Assembly: GCF_025847205.1 (NCBI RefSeq)
Contig: NZ_JAOYTH010000013.1
Span: 124,001 to 188,000, forward strand
Source: Pararhizobium sp. YC-54
Lineage (GTDB): Bacteria; Pseudomonadota; Alphaproteobacteria; Rhizobiales; Rhizobiaceae
Length of the DNA stretch: 64,000 bases
Direction: 5' to 3'
A program made the position numbers and the translations under genes. Within the stretch, counting starts at the first letter, position 1, and every line of letters begins with the position of its first letter. The notes beneath the pieces were generated by a model. The model worked only from the letters and a program-made list of their open reading frames with translations, did no database searches and had not been told where the DNA came from. This document shows, piece by piece, positions 35,465 through 43,731 of this stretch.

Positions 35465-38182
35465 ATGGAAAAAAACATCGCCCGCTACATCTGGACCCAC
35501 ACCAAAGGCCAGCAGCTCTGGATCCTTCTGGTCGTCGCCGTCTCGATGATCCCCTACTTCCTGTCGTTCGACCTGCCCAAGCAGATCGTCAACGGGCCGA
35601 TTCAAGGCGAGGGCTTCGACCAGCCGGGCGCCACCCAGCTGTTCATGAACATCAGCTTCGACCTGCCCTGGCTCGGAACCGTGACGCTCTTCGACGGTGT
35701 CGAACTGACCCGCATGCAGACCCTGTTTGCGCTGAGCATGGTCTTCCTGCTGCTGGTCATCATCAACGGTCTCTTCAAGTTCTACATCAATACCTACAAG
35801 GGCCGGCTCGGCGAACGCCTGCTCCGGCGCATCCGCTTCGAGCTCGTCGACCGGATCCTGCGTTTTCCGCCAAGCCAGTTCAAGCGCATGAAGGGTGCGG
35901 AAGTCTCCAGCATGGTCAAGGACGAGGTCGAGCCGCTCGGCGGCTTTACCGGCGATGCCTTCGTCCAGCCTGCGCTGCTCGGCGGGCAGGCATTGACGGC
36001 CCTGTTCTTCATCTTCATGCAGAATACCTGGCTCGGCGTGATCGCGGCCGTGATGGTCGGCGTCCAGGCCGTGATCATTCCCCGTATGCGCCGGCGCCTG
36101 CTGGTGCTCGGCCGCGAACGCCAGATCACCGCCCGCGAACTTGCCGGCCGCGTCAGCGAGATCGTCGACGGCATCGGCACCATCCATGCCTATGATACGT
36201 CGAATTATGAGCGCGCCGACATCGCCTCGCGCCTCGGCCGCATCTTCAAAATCCGCTACGACCTTTATCAGTGGAAATTTCTGGTCAAGTTCATCAACAA
36301 CTTCCTCGCCCAGCTTACCCCCTTCCTGTTTTATTGCATCGGCGGCTATCTGGCGCTGCAGGGCCGTCTCGACATCGGTCAGCTGATCGCCGTGATCAGC
36401 GCCTACAAGGACCTGCCCGGCCCCTTGAAGGACCTGATCGACTGGGATCAGACCCGCCAGGACGTCCAGGTGAAATATGTCCAGGTGGTCGAGCAGTTCA
36501 GTGTCGACAGAACGATCGATCCCTCCATCCAGGCCGTTGCCATCAAGGACGCCGGTTCGATCAAACATCCGCTGGCAGCGGTCAACCTGTCGCTGGCAGA
36601 CGATAGCGGCGCCAAGCTTCTCGAGCGCGTGTCGGTACAGATCCGCCCCGGCGAGACCGTTGCCATCGTCGGGGGTGCCGCCGGCGGCGGCGAAATGCTG
36701 GCGGAAGCCTTTGCGCGCCTCACATGGCCGGAGAGCGGCAAGGTAACGGCCGGCGGCGACGATCTTCTGGAACTGCCCGAATCCGTGACCGGTCGCGCCA
36801 TCTCCTATGTTTCGTCCGATGCCTACTTCTTCTACGGCACCTTGCGCGACAACCTGCTTTACGGCCTCAAGCATGCGCCGCTGCAGGACGCCGTCTACGA
36901 GGGCAGCGGTGCCGCGCATCGCAAATGGCAGATCAACGAGGCACGATTGGCTGGCAATCCGGATTACGACGTCAACAGCGACTGGATCGACTATACCGCC
37001 GCCAACGCGACGAACCGCGACGATCTTTTCGCGCCGGTTCTCTCGGTGCTCGATACGGTTCAACTGTCGAAAGATATTCTCGATCTTGCCCTGCGCAGCA
37101 TCGTGTCTCCGAACGAGCATCCGGGTCTTGCCGAGGGTATCGTCGAGATGCGCCATGCGCTTCGCGACGAGCTGGAAGAGGCAGGCCTCAGCAGCCTCGT
37201 CGTCTCCTTCGAGCCCGGCGCCTACAATACCGAGGCGACGGTCGGCGAAAACCTCTTGTTCGGCACCGCGACCGGCCCGGCGCTCATCGGCAAGGCGATC
37301 GGCAAGAACGCCTATTTCCGTTCCGTCATCGGCCGCTCCGGCCTCGATCGCATCATGTTCGACATGGGCTACAGCATTGCCGAGAACGCGGTCGAACTGT
37401 TCTCCGACCTGCCGCCGGATCATCCGTTCTTCCAGCAGCTGACCTTCATGACCGCGGATGACATTCCCGAATACCAGCTGCTGTTGCAGAAGCTGAAGGG
37501 CAAGGGTTTTGACGCGGCGTCCGAGGATGACCGCGGACAGATCATTCGCCTGAGCTTCCGCTACATCGAACCGCGGCATCGTTTCGGTCTTCTGACCGAC
37601 GAACTGATGGCGAAGATCGTCGATGTCCGCCGTCAATTCCATGAAGGGCTGCCGGAAGAAATGCGCGGCGATATCGAGCGCTACGATCCGGAGCACTATC
37701 AGGCGTCGGCAAGCCTGATGGACAATATCCTGTTCGGCCGCATCAGCCACAAGCATACCGACGGATCCAAGCGTATCCGTTCGATCGTCAGCTCGCTTCT
37801 GAACTCACTCGGCCTTCTGGAGCGCGTGATCGATATTGGCCTGGATTTCAATCTCGGCGCCGGCGGCAAACGGCTGACGGCGGTGCAGCGGCAGAAGCTC
37901 AATCTGGCACGTGCCCTGGTCCGCCGGTCCGATTATTATATCTTTAACCGGCCGCTGCCCGGCCTCGACCACCGCCTCCAGGACGAAATCGTCCGCGATG
38001 TCTTGAAGCTCGTACGCCGTGACGGGCGCGATCCGGCCATCGTCTGGGTGCTCTCGAATACCGCACTTTCCAGCCTGTTCGACCGCGTCCTCGTCTTCGA
38101 CAGGGGCTTGCTTGTGGAAGAAGGCACACCTGCGGCGCTGGCCGAGAATAACGGTATCTTTAAGGAGCTTGTGTCATCATAA
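35465..38182 (+). CDS. ABC-exporter-like protein with degenerate ATPase domain and large insert
   Basis: Protein of 905 residues. Residues about 1-330 are an exporter-type transmembrane domain (hydrophobic segments near 15-35, 85-105, 175-215 and 280-305, with the LGERLLRRIRFELVDRILRFP coupling region). The C-terminal part is ABC-ATPase-like, but every catalytic motif is altered. Walker A reads VGGAAGGGEM (about 400) with no Lys-Ser/Thr; the Q-loop is SYVSSDAYFF; the signature is LTAVQRQ (about 803); Walker B is YYIFNRPLPGLD (about 824). About 290 extra residues separate the Q-loop region from the signature. Three similar segments are visible: GTLRDNLLYG (about 459), ATVGENLLFG (about 591) and SLMDNILFG (about 750). 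It is unlikely to hydrolyse ATP alone; a regulator, scaffold or flippase partner is possible. A cyclic-nucleotide-binding gene follows. Confidence 0.8.
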   Translation: MEKNIARYIWTHTKGQQLWILLVVAVSMIPYFLSFDLPKQIVNGPIQGEGFDQPGATQLFMNISFDLPWLGTVTLFDGVELTRMQTLFALSMVFLLLVIINGLFKFYINTYKGRLGERLLRRIRFELVDRILRFPPSQFKRMKGAEVSSMVKDEVEPLGGFTGDAFVQPALLGGQALTALFFIFMQNTWLGVIAAVMVGVQAVIIPRMRRRLLVLGRERQITARELAGRVSEIVDGIGTIHAYDTSNYERADIASRLGRIFKIRYDLYQWKFLVKFINNFLAQLTPFLFYCIGGYLALQGRLDIGQLIAVISAYKDLPGPLKDLIDWDQTRQDVQVKYVQVVEQFSVDRTIDPSIQAVAIKDAGSIKHPLAAVNLSLADDSGAKLLERVSVQIRPGETVAIVGGAAGGGEMLAEAFARLTWPESGKVTAGGDDLLELPESVTGRAISYVSSDAYFFYGTLRDNLLYGLKHAPLQDAVYEGSGAAHRKWQINEARLAGNPDYDVNSDWIDYTAANATNRDDLFAPVLSVLDTVQLSKDILDLALRSIVSPNEHPGLAEGIVEMRHALRDELEEAGLSSLVVSFEPGAYNTEATVGENLLFGTATGPALIGKAIGKNAYFRSVIGRSGLDRIMFDMGYSIAENAVELFSDLPPDHPFFQQLTFMTADDIPEYQLLLQKLKGKGFDAASEDDRGQIIRLSFRYIEPRHRFGLLTDELMAKIVDVRRQFHEGLPEEMRGDIERYDPEHYQASASLMDNILFGRISHKHTDGSKRIRSIVSSLLNSLGLLERVIDIGLDFNLGAGGKRLTAVQRQKLNLARALVRRSDYYIFNRPLPGLDHRLQDEIVRDVLKLVRRDGRDPAIVWVLSNTALSSLFDRVLVFDRGLLVEEGTPAALAENNGIFKELVSS

Positions 38183-38292
38183 TGTCAATGGTGAAGTCCA
38201 TGCGTGCGACGGGGACGCAGGCAGGGCAACCTTCCCGGCGGCAGGGCTGGTGACCAGCACCGGGCGATGATCCGGGAAAGAGAAAATGGGGA

Positions 38293-38766
38293 ATGGGCAC
38301 GACTATGCTTCTGAAGGATGAAGTTCAAATGCTGCGGCGCGTGCCGCTGTTTTCGAATGTAGAGCCGGGCAAGCTGAAGCTTCTCGCGTTCACGTCCGAC
38401 CGTGTCAGTTATGATCCGGGTGAGGCCATCTTCCATCAGGGCGATACCGGCGACGCGGCCTATGTCGTTTTGGCCGGCAAAGCGGACATCCTGGTCGATT
38501 CCTCGACCGGCCCGATCAAGATCGCCGAGGTCGAAACCAATTCCATCGTCGGCGAGATCGCCATCCTCTGCGACGTTTCGCGAACCGCGACCGTACAGAC
38601 GACGACACCGCTGGAGGCCCTGCGCATCCGCAAGGAGCACTTCCTCAAGCTGCTCACCGATTTCCCGGAAATCACCATCGAGATCATGCGGGTGCTGGCC
38701 GATCGCCTGAGCCATACGACAAGCGAATTGTCGGAAGCCCGCAGCCGCGCGCGCAAGACGGATTGA
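38293..38766 (+). CDS. Stand-alone cyclic-nucleotide-binding domain protein
   Basis: Protein of 157 residues consisting of a Crp-like cyclic-nucleotide-binding domain without a DNA-binding domain. The phosphate-binding cassette is complete: VGEIAILCDVSRTATV, with the Glu and Arg that contact cAMP or cGMP. FSNVEPGKLKLLAF and FHQGDTGDAAYVVLAGKADI are the usual N-terminal blocks, and a helical C-terminal tail follows. It must act through a protein partner, and the degenerate ABC protein encoded 110 bases upstream is the obvious candidate. An alternative ATG lies at 38305; the GGGGA site is very close to 38293. Confidence 0.9.
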   Translation: MGTTMLLKDEVQMLRRVPLFSNVEPGKLKLLAFTSDRVSYDPGEAIFHQGDTGDAAYVVLAGKADILVDSSTGPIKIAEVETNSIVGEIAILCDVSRTATVQTTTPLEALRIRKEHFLKLLTDFPEITIEIMRVLADRLSHTTSELSEARSRARKTD

Positions 38767-38814
38767 CGGCAGACGCATCGACAACGCCTCCTCTGCGGGC
38801 GCTGTTTCCTCGTG

Positions 38815-40578
38815 CTACCCCGGCACATTTCGGGTGATCGCCCCGTTCGTGCGGTCTATGCTGAAATTGCGTGAAGGCAGGCCGCCGGCGTATTTCCTAA
38901 ACATCCGGAAGATCAGCGCGAACCGCGCCTGCGCCGAGCCGGCATCGCTCCAACCGCCATTCGCAAACAGCTGCCCGACCGCCCGGTACAGCGCCAGCCG
39001 CTCCGGCGCGATCCAGTCGAACGCCAGTTCGCTGCCCATCCGTAGCCGGTACCAGTCGGCCAGAAACGCCATCGCGGAAATGCCCGTAAGCCCTGCACTG
39101 TCAAGCCCCGCTTCCGTCAGGAGCTGCCGCACGCCGGGATCGTTGCGGGCCGCAGCGATTGCAGCGACAGCATCTCCCGCTGCAACCGGTTCATCGATCA
39201 GCGCCAGTGCCGCGAGGTCCGCAACATCGAGACTGCGGATCATTGCCGCAATCTCCTTCGGCCATTCACGCTTGAGATAGCGCCGCCCGACCAGATGACC
39301 GATATGCGTAAACAGAAAGCCACCATAGTCGGTGACATCGAGCATACCGCCGGCATCGAGCCGCGACGGCACGATCTCGCGGTCATAGGCCAGCCGCAAA
39401 TCGTCGTTGAGCGGCATCGCATCGATCCCGACCGTCTCGATATCAATGTGCTGCTCGCCGATAGTGAGAACCTTGTAGGCTCCCGGGAAGGCAACGAGAG
39501 ACGGCATGGCCACGTTGATCAGGAAGCGCCCGTCATCGTCGTGGCGCGCCGTATCGTTGACATGCAGATGCCCGCTGAAGTGAATGTCGATGCCCGCCGC
39601 GATCAGCGCCTTGGCAACACCGGCCTGTGGAATGCGCTCCACCATGCCCGTCCGGCCAAGCAGCGCCACCTCGTCATCGAGCGTGCCATCGAGCGGATCG
39701 AGAACAGGATAATGTGAAAACGCCAGCAGGCATTTGCCCTCAAGGCGCGCACGCCGGGCAACATCCGCCATCCAGTCGAGAACGAACCGCTTGTGAACGA
39801 GCATCGCGTTCCAGCCGGCGCTGGTGCTGTCGGCAAGATCGCCCTCGTCGCCCGGCGCCACGCCATCGGCGGGAACGAAAACATTGGCGTCGATCATCAG
39901 CAGCCAGACGCCGGGGAAAGGCTCGACGAGATAGGAGGCGTCCATCAGCCTGCGTGTGGTTTTTCCATCCGGCGAATGGACCTCATAAAGCCGCGCTGCC
40001 GGATCGCCATCCGCACCGAACGGCGTTTCCCAGTGAAGATCGCCTGGCCTTGGATAAAAGCCGAAATCCGCCATGGCTTCGAGCCCATCCGGATAGCCCT
40101 GGCAATACATGCGCTTGCTGGCGATGACCGCATGCGCGCCGCGGTCGCGCAGATGCGGGTCGCTGCTGAGGATGCTGTAGCCGCCGTCCTCGTTGAGGAA
40201 GCGCTTGGCGCGGTGACGTCCATCCGCCCCGAAAATATCGTGATTGCCGGTGGTGGCATAAAACCGCATGCCGAACCGCGCCGCATAGCTGTCGAGCACC
40301 CGTTTCACACCCCTGACGGTCTCCACCTGTCCGTCGTCGGAATAATCGCCCAGCAGCACCACATGGCGGATGCCGCGTTCAGCGATATCGTCAAGCGCGT
40401 GATGGAATGCGAAATAGCTTTCGTTGAACACCCGCGTCGAGCGGGCCGTATCGGCCAGCAGCCTGAACGTCAGCCGCCGTTCGTCTTGAACGATGCCGGC
40501 AAAGCCATAATCGGCATACAGATCGTGAAAATGCGCGTCGGCGATAACGGCGATACGCGGGTGCTTCAGGGACGGCAT
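38815..40578 (-). CDS. Metallophosphoesterase, 587 residues
   Basis: Calcineurin-like phosphoesterase. The full metal-ligand series is visible: DAHFHD (Asp14, His16), GDYSDDG (Asp78), GNHD (Asn112, His113), FSHYP and GHLH in the central part. The catalytic domain covers about residues 1-390; the remaining 200 residues are helical and unassigned. Family members include cAMP phosphodiesterase CpdA, acid phosphatases and UDP-sugar hydrolases. With a cyclase and a cyclic-nucleotide receptor nearby, cyclic-nucleotide hydrolysis is a reasonable but unproven guess. It is convergent with the binding-domain gene and divergent from the MBL gene (228-base gap). Confidence 0.87.
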   Translation of the reverse strand: MPSLKHPRIAVIADAHFHDLYADYGFAGIVQDERRLTFRLLADTARSTRVFNESYFAFHHALDDIAERGIRHVVLLGDYSDDGQVETVRGVKRVLDSYAARFGMRFYATTGNHDIFGADGRHRAKRFLNEDGGYSILSSDPHLRDRGAHAVIASKRMYCQGYPDGLEAMADFGFYPRPGDLHWETPFGADGDPAARLYEVHSPDGKTTRRLMDASYLVEPFPGVWLLMIDANVFVPADGVAPGDEGDLADSTSAGWNAMLVHKRFVLDWMADVARRARLEGKCLLAFSHYPVLDPLDGTLDDEVALLGRTGMVERIPQAGVAKALIAAGIDIHFSGHLHVNDTARHDDDGRFLINVAMPSLVAFPGAYKVLTIGEQHIDIETVGIDAMPLNDDLRLAYDREIVPSRLDAGGMLDVTDYGGFLFTHIGHLVGRRYLKREWPKEIAAMIRSLDVADLAALALIDEPVAAGDAVAAIAAARNDPGVRQLLTEAGLDSAGLTGISAMAFLADWYRLRMGSELAFDWIAPERLALYRAVGQLFANGGWSDAGSAQARFALIFRMFRKYAGGLPSRNFSIDRTNGAITRNVPG

Positions 40579-40806
40579 TCTGTCGGTATTTTCCGTCTAC
40601 ACGTTCAAACCGGATTCGTTTCTTTTCGTCTCTCGCATATGTGGAAAGAAAAAGCGAATTGAAGTCTCGCTTAACCCATGCAGTTTAGCTAACATGATGG
40701 AAATGCGGCTTGGTTAACTAGGCACGACCAAAAGACGACCTTAAGGGTTAAGTGGGACAGTTGCAGACGGAAAGGCAAGATAGCTTTTCGGGACTGAGGC
40801 GAGAGA

Positions 40807-41637
40807 GTGAACGAAAACGTGTTTCGGGTGCGGTTATGGGGTGTGCGTGGCAGCCTCCCGGTCTCGGGGGCCGAGTTCCAGAATTATGGCGGCAACACCA
40901 TCTGCATCGAAATGCAATGCGGACCCCATAGGCTATTGTTCGATGCCGGCTCCGGCTTGATGCCGGCCGGCCAGGCGCTGAAATCCGAAGGCGCTTCCGA
41001 TTTCAACCTGTTCTTCACCCACTGCCATTACGATCATATCGTCGGCCTGCCCTATCTGCCGGCACTGTTCGATCCGCACGCATCGGTGACCTTGTGGTCC
41101 GGGCATCTGGCCGGGCGCATGTCCACCCGCCAGATGATCGGCGAGTTCATGCGTCCACCGTGGTTTCCCGTCGAACCGGACATCTGCCGCGCTTCGATCA
41201 ACTGCCGCGACTTCCGCTCCGGCGACGTGCTCGTCCCCTATCCGGGCGTGGCGATCAGGACCGGCAGCCTCGATCATCCCGGCGGCGCGATCGGTTACCG
41301 GGTCGAATGGGGCGGCCGCGCCGTGGCGCTGATTACCGACACCGAGCATAAACCGGGCACGCTCGATCCCGCCGTTCTCGACCTGATCGATGGCGCCGAT
41401 CTCTTCCTCTACGATTGCATGTATACCGACGAGGAGATGCAGCGCCATGTCGGCTATGGCCATTCCACCTGGCAGCAGGCCATACGGCTTGCCAAGACGG
41501 CAAAGGCCAAGCAGGTCGCCTTCATCCATCATTCGCCGCTGCGTACCGACAGCGAACTCGATGCCATCCAGCGGCTTGCCGAGCGGGATTTCGGCGGCGC
41601 CTTCACCGCCCGCGACGGTCAGGTGATCGACCTCTGA
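40807..41637 (+). CDS. MBL-fold metallo-hydrolase
   Basis: Protein of 276 residues with the metallo-beta-lactamase fold. It has HCHYDH (His72, His74, Asp76, His77), the later Asp in ITDTEHKPG and a C-terminal His in IHHSPL; the N-terminus VRLWGVRGSLPVSG is followed by YGGNTICIE. This subgroup is close to PhnP/RNase Z-like phosphodiesterases and often stands beside signalling genes. A phosphodiesterase acting on a cyclic nucleotide or a modified nucleotide sugar is possible. The start is GTG at 40807, directly in front of the conserved first strand. Confidence 0.85.
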   Translation: MNENVFRVRLWGVRGSLPVSGAEFQNYGGNTICIEMQCGPHRLLFDAGSGLMPAGQALKSEGASDFNLFFTHCHYDHIVGLPYLPALFDPHASVTLWSGHLAGRMSTRQMIGEFMRPPWFPVEPDICRASINCRDFRSGDVLVPYPGVAIRTGSLDHPGGAIGYRVEWGGRAVALITDTEHKPGTLDPAVLDLIDGADLFLYDCMYTDEEMQRHVGYGHSTWQQAIRLAKTAKAKQVAFIHHSPLRTDSELDAIQRLAERDFGGAFTARDGQVIDL

Positions 41638-41649
41638 GAAAACTGGAGT

Positions 41650-42396
41650 TCACTGCCCCCGCAGGATATCCGCAACCGGGGTCCAGCGGCAGGCTGGATG
41701 ACGCGCCGTCACCTCAAACAAGGCGCTCATGAAGTCCCAGACGGCTTCGTCATGGACCAGATGATGCGTTAAAAGCCCCATCGTTCCGCCATTGTCGAAC
41801 ATGTGCCTCAAGCGCGCGGCGATCTCGACGGCCAGCGCCTGCGGATCACGCCCGCCCCGCGTTCCGTGCCAGTCCATGACATCAACATGCGTATTGATCA
41901 GCGGCAGGGCAGCCGGCTTTTCCGGCCCGTAGACCGACAATGCCTGATAGCCCAATACGGCCAGATGCGGCACAAGCCCGGCATCGATCCGGTTCCAGGG
42001 CGGCACGAGCATCGGCACGAACCGTTCTCCGTGCAGTCCGGCGAGGCGATCAAACCCCTGTTTCAATTCGGCAAGAACGTCCGCCGCCGCGCGGTGCCCC
42101 CCAAGCTCCTGCTTCTTTTCATCAGGGCCTGCATGGTTGCGGTGCGACCATCCGTGGACGGTGACGGAACACGATGGTTCCTGCCGCAACCTTTCGGCAA
42201 GTGCCTCGCCGGTGTAGGCAGGAATAACCGCCAGTGTCAGCGGCACGGAAAATGTCGCCGATATGTCCAGCAACCGGTCGAGCAGCGCGGTCGGCTCGAC
42301 GGCGTCGTCATCGCGCAACCAGAACTGCGCGGCCTTGCCTGCCTGTTGCCAGCGATCCAGTTCGCCTGCAATCACGCTTTCGAAATCATCCATCAT
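41650..42396 (-). CDS. Polysaccharide deacetylase-family protein
   Basis: Protein of 248 residues with NodB-homology-like features: WLRDDDAVEP (acidic metal or catalytic pair, about residue 27), LTLAVIPAY, the HGWSHRNHAG motif supplying metal-binding His residues, and PPWNR and TH..VDVMDWHG further on. It would remove acetyl groups from a GlcNAc-containing glycan. The start ATGATG at 42396/42393 overlaps the end of the GT4 gene by 11 bases, indicating coupling. No signal peptide is visible, so it may act in the cytoplasm on a precursor. Confidence 0.85.
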   Translation of the reverse strand: MMDDFESVIAGELDRWQQAGKAAQFWLRDDDAVEPTALLDRLLDISATFSVPLTLAVIPAYTGEALAERLRQEPSCSVTVHGWSHRNHAGPDEKKQELGGHRAAADVLAELKQGFDRLAGLHGERFVPMLVPPWNRIDAGLVPHLAVLGYQALSVYGPEKPAALPLINTHVDVMDWHGTRGGRDPQALAVEIAARLRHMFDNGGTMGLLTHHLVHDEAVWDFMSALFEVTARHPACRWTPVADILRGQ

Positions 42397-43501
42397 GTCG
42401 TGCCCGCTTGAGATATTCGTCGAGAATGGTGCCGAGCCGCGCCGACGCCTGGCCGAGCGAACGGTGCTCGCACGCAAACGGTCTTGCCGCGCGGGCAAGC
42501 GCCATACGGTTTCCATCGTCCGTCAACAGCCGTTCGATGGCCTGCGCATAGGCATCAATGTCGCCCGGCGGTGTCAAAAGGCCCGTGCGCCCGTGCACCA
42601 CCACCTCCGGCACGCCGGCGATCTCCTGCGCGACGACAGGCAAACCGGCCGCCTGTGCCTCAAGGTAAGCCAGGCCATAGGCCTCGCCGCAGCCGGGCCA
42701 GACATAGAGCGCCGAGCGCGACAAAAGATCGGCGATCACGGCAGCCGGCTGTTCGCCGTGCCAGAGTATCCGGTCCTTGTCGAAGCCTGAAAACAGCGAC
42801 CGCACCTCGGCGGCACGCGGACCGTCGCCAACGACAGACAATTGCCACGGCAGATGGGTCAGCCGCGACAGGGCATCGGCCAGCATGACGTAGCTGTCCA
42901 TCTTGTCGCCCGACCGCATCATCGCCACGGTGATCAACCGGCCGGGTTCCGGCATCGGTTGCCTGTCGCGAAACAATGCCGGGTCGATGAAAGGCGGCAA
43001 TACAGCAAGCCGCGCGCCGGGCGCCGCGGCTGCAAGCCCGTCAAGATCGCGCTGTGTGAAGCAGATATTCACAGATGCCTGCCGCACCGTTTCCAGCACA
43101 TCCTGCTGCATCTTTGCCCATAGCCCGGTATTGCGCCGCGCGGAATAGGAGGCCTCCGCCGTCACGTAACCCAGGTTGAATTCACGGGCGAGCGATGGCC
43201 CGATCAGGTCGGGCGCCTTGTAATAGGGGTGGTAGCAAAACCAGACATCCGGCGCACCACCTTCTCGCCCACCGCGCTCTCGCCACAGCGCCGAAAGCCG
43301 CGCCCGCTCAGCGTCCGCTGCAGACCGTACCTCCATCGCATCAACCGAAGCATCCGGCAGGAAGGCCCGCAACTCCGAGGCGATCTCCACCTGATGCCCC
43401 GCCCTGGCCAAGGCCGCCATCAGCAGACGCGCCATCAGGCGGTCGCCGGAGGGAACGGGGTGGTTGGGGGATTTGAGCGGACTATAGAAAGCGATCTTCA
43501 T
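42386..43501 (-). CDS. Glycosyltransferase family 4
   Basis: Protein of 371 residues, GT-B fold. The N-terminus MKIAFYSPLKSPNHPVPSGDR has the glycine/serine acceptor loop; the C-terminal donor domain has LSVVGDGPRAAEV, ILWHGEQP and EAYGLAYLEAQAAGLPVVA, including the conserved Glu pair of GT4. It is coupled to the deacetylase gene by an 11-base overlap, so the pair probably makes and trims an N-acetylated sugar. The ATG at 43501 gives normal GT4 length; the in-frame ORF to 43765 crosses the neighbouring operators and is rejected. Confidence 0.9.
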   Translation of the reverse strand: MKIAFYSPLKSPNHPVPSGDRLMARLLMAALARAGHQVEIASELRAFLPDASVDAMEVRSAADAERARLSALWRERGGREGGAPDVWFCYHPYYKAPDLIGPSLAREFNLGYVTAEASYSARRNTGLWAKMQQDVLETVRQASVNICFTQRDLDGLAAAAPGARLAVLPPFIDPALFRDRQPMPEPGRLITVAMMRSGDKMDSYVMLADALSRLTHLPWQLSVVGDGPRAAEVRSLFSGFDKDRILWHGEQPAAVIADLLSRSALYVWPGCGEAYGLAYLEAQAAGLPVVAQEIAGVPEVVVHGRTGLLTPPGDIDAYAQAIERLLTDDGNRMALARAARPFACEHRSLGQASARLGTILDEYLKRARHDG

Positions 43502-43648
43502 CGGATGCGGTTCTAGAACATAGCACCGCCGTTGGGAACCTGTGCCGCCGCATCGATTTGCAACCGACCCGAAGCCTTGCGCTGTTTGTCGCCAAACTCG
43601 CTCCTTCCCACCCGCAAGCGCGGAATGGTTTCTCACGATGCAATGCAA

Positions 43649-43666
43649 AATAAAAACGTTTTTATT
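43649..43666. promoter_or_regulatory. LacI-type operator, perfect 18-bp palindrome
   Basis: AATAAAAACGTTTTTATT is a perfect palindrome with central CG, 66-83 bases upstream of the LacI gene at 43732. A second copy lies 21 bases on, centre to centre. Confidence 0.75.
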
Positions 43667-43669
43667 ATC

Positions 43670-43687
43670 GTTGAAATCGTTTTTATT
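43670..43687. promoter_or_regulatory. Second LacI-type operator, tandem half-conserved copy
   Basis: GTTGAAATCGTTTTTATT matches the adjacent palindrome at 14 of 18 positions; its right half is identical. The 21-base spacing puts both sites on the same helix face, favouring cooperative binding. TTGAAA (43671-43676) within it could be a -35 element, with a poor -10 (TACGAG) 17 bases on. Confidence 0.6.
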
Positions 43688-43731
43688 GTCTGCTACGAGT
43701 CCCTCATCGGAACTGGAGCTGGGAGGCAAGC

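Noticed and set aside
35441..37756. Open frame of 771 codons on the minus strand opposite the degenerate ABC gene
   Set aside because: It lies wholly antisense to a gene with clear exporter domains. Its composition (Asp, His, Arg, Gln rich) is the usual mirror of GC-rich third-position bias, and no domain or ribosome site is visible.
38182..38293. Frameshift or broken C-terminus of the degenerate ABC protein
   Set aside because: The frame is continuous over 905 codons and ends in the normal exporter C-terminal pattern (LVEEGTPAALAENNGIFKELV), so loss of catalytic motifs is not explained by a sequencing break.
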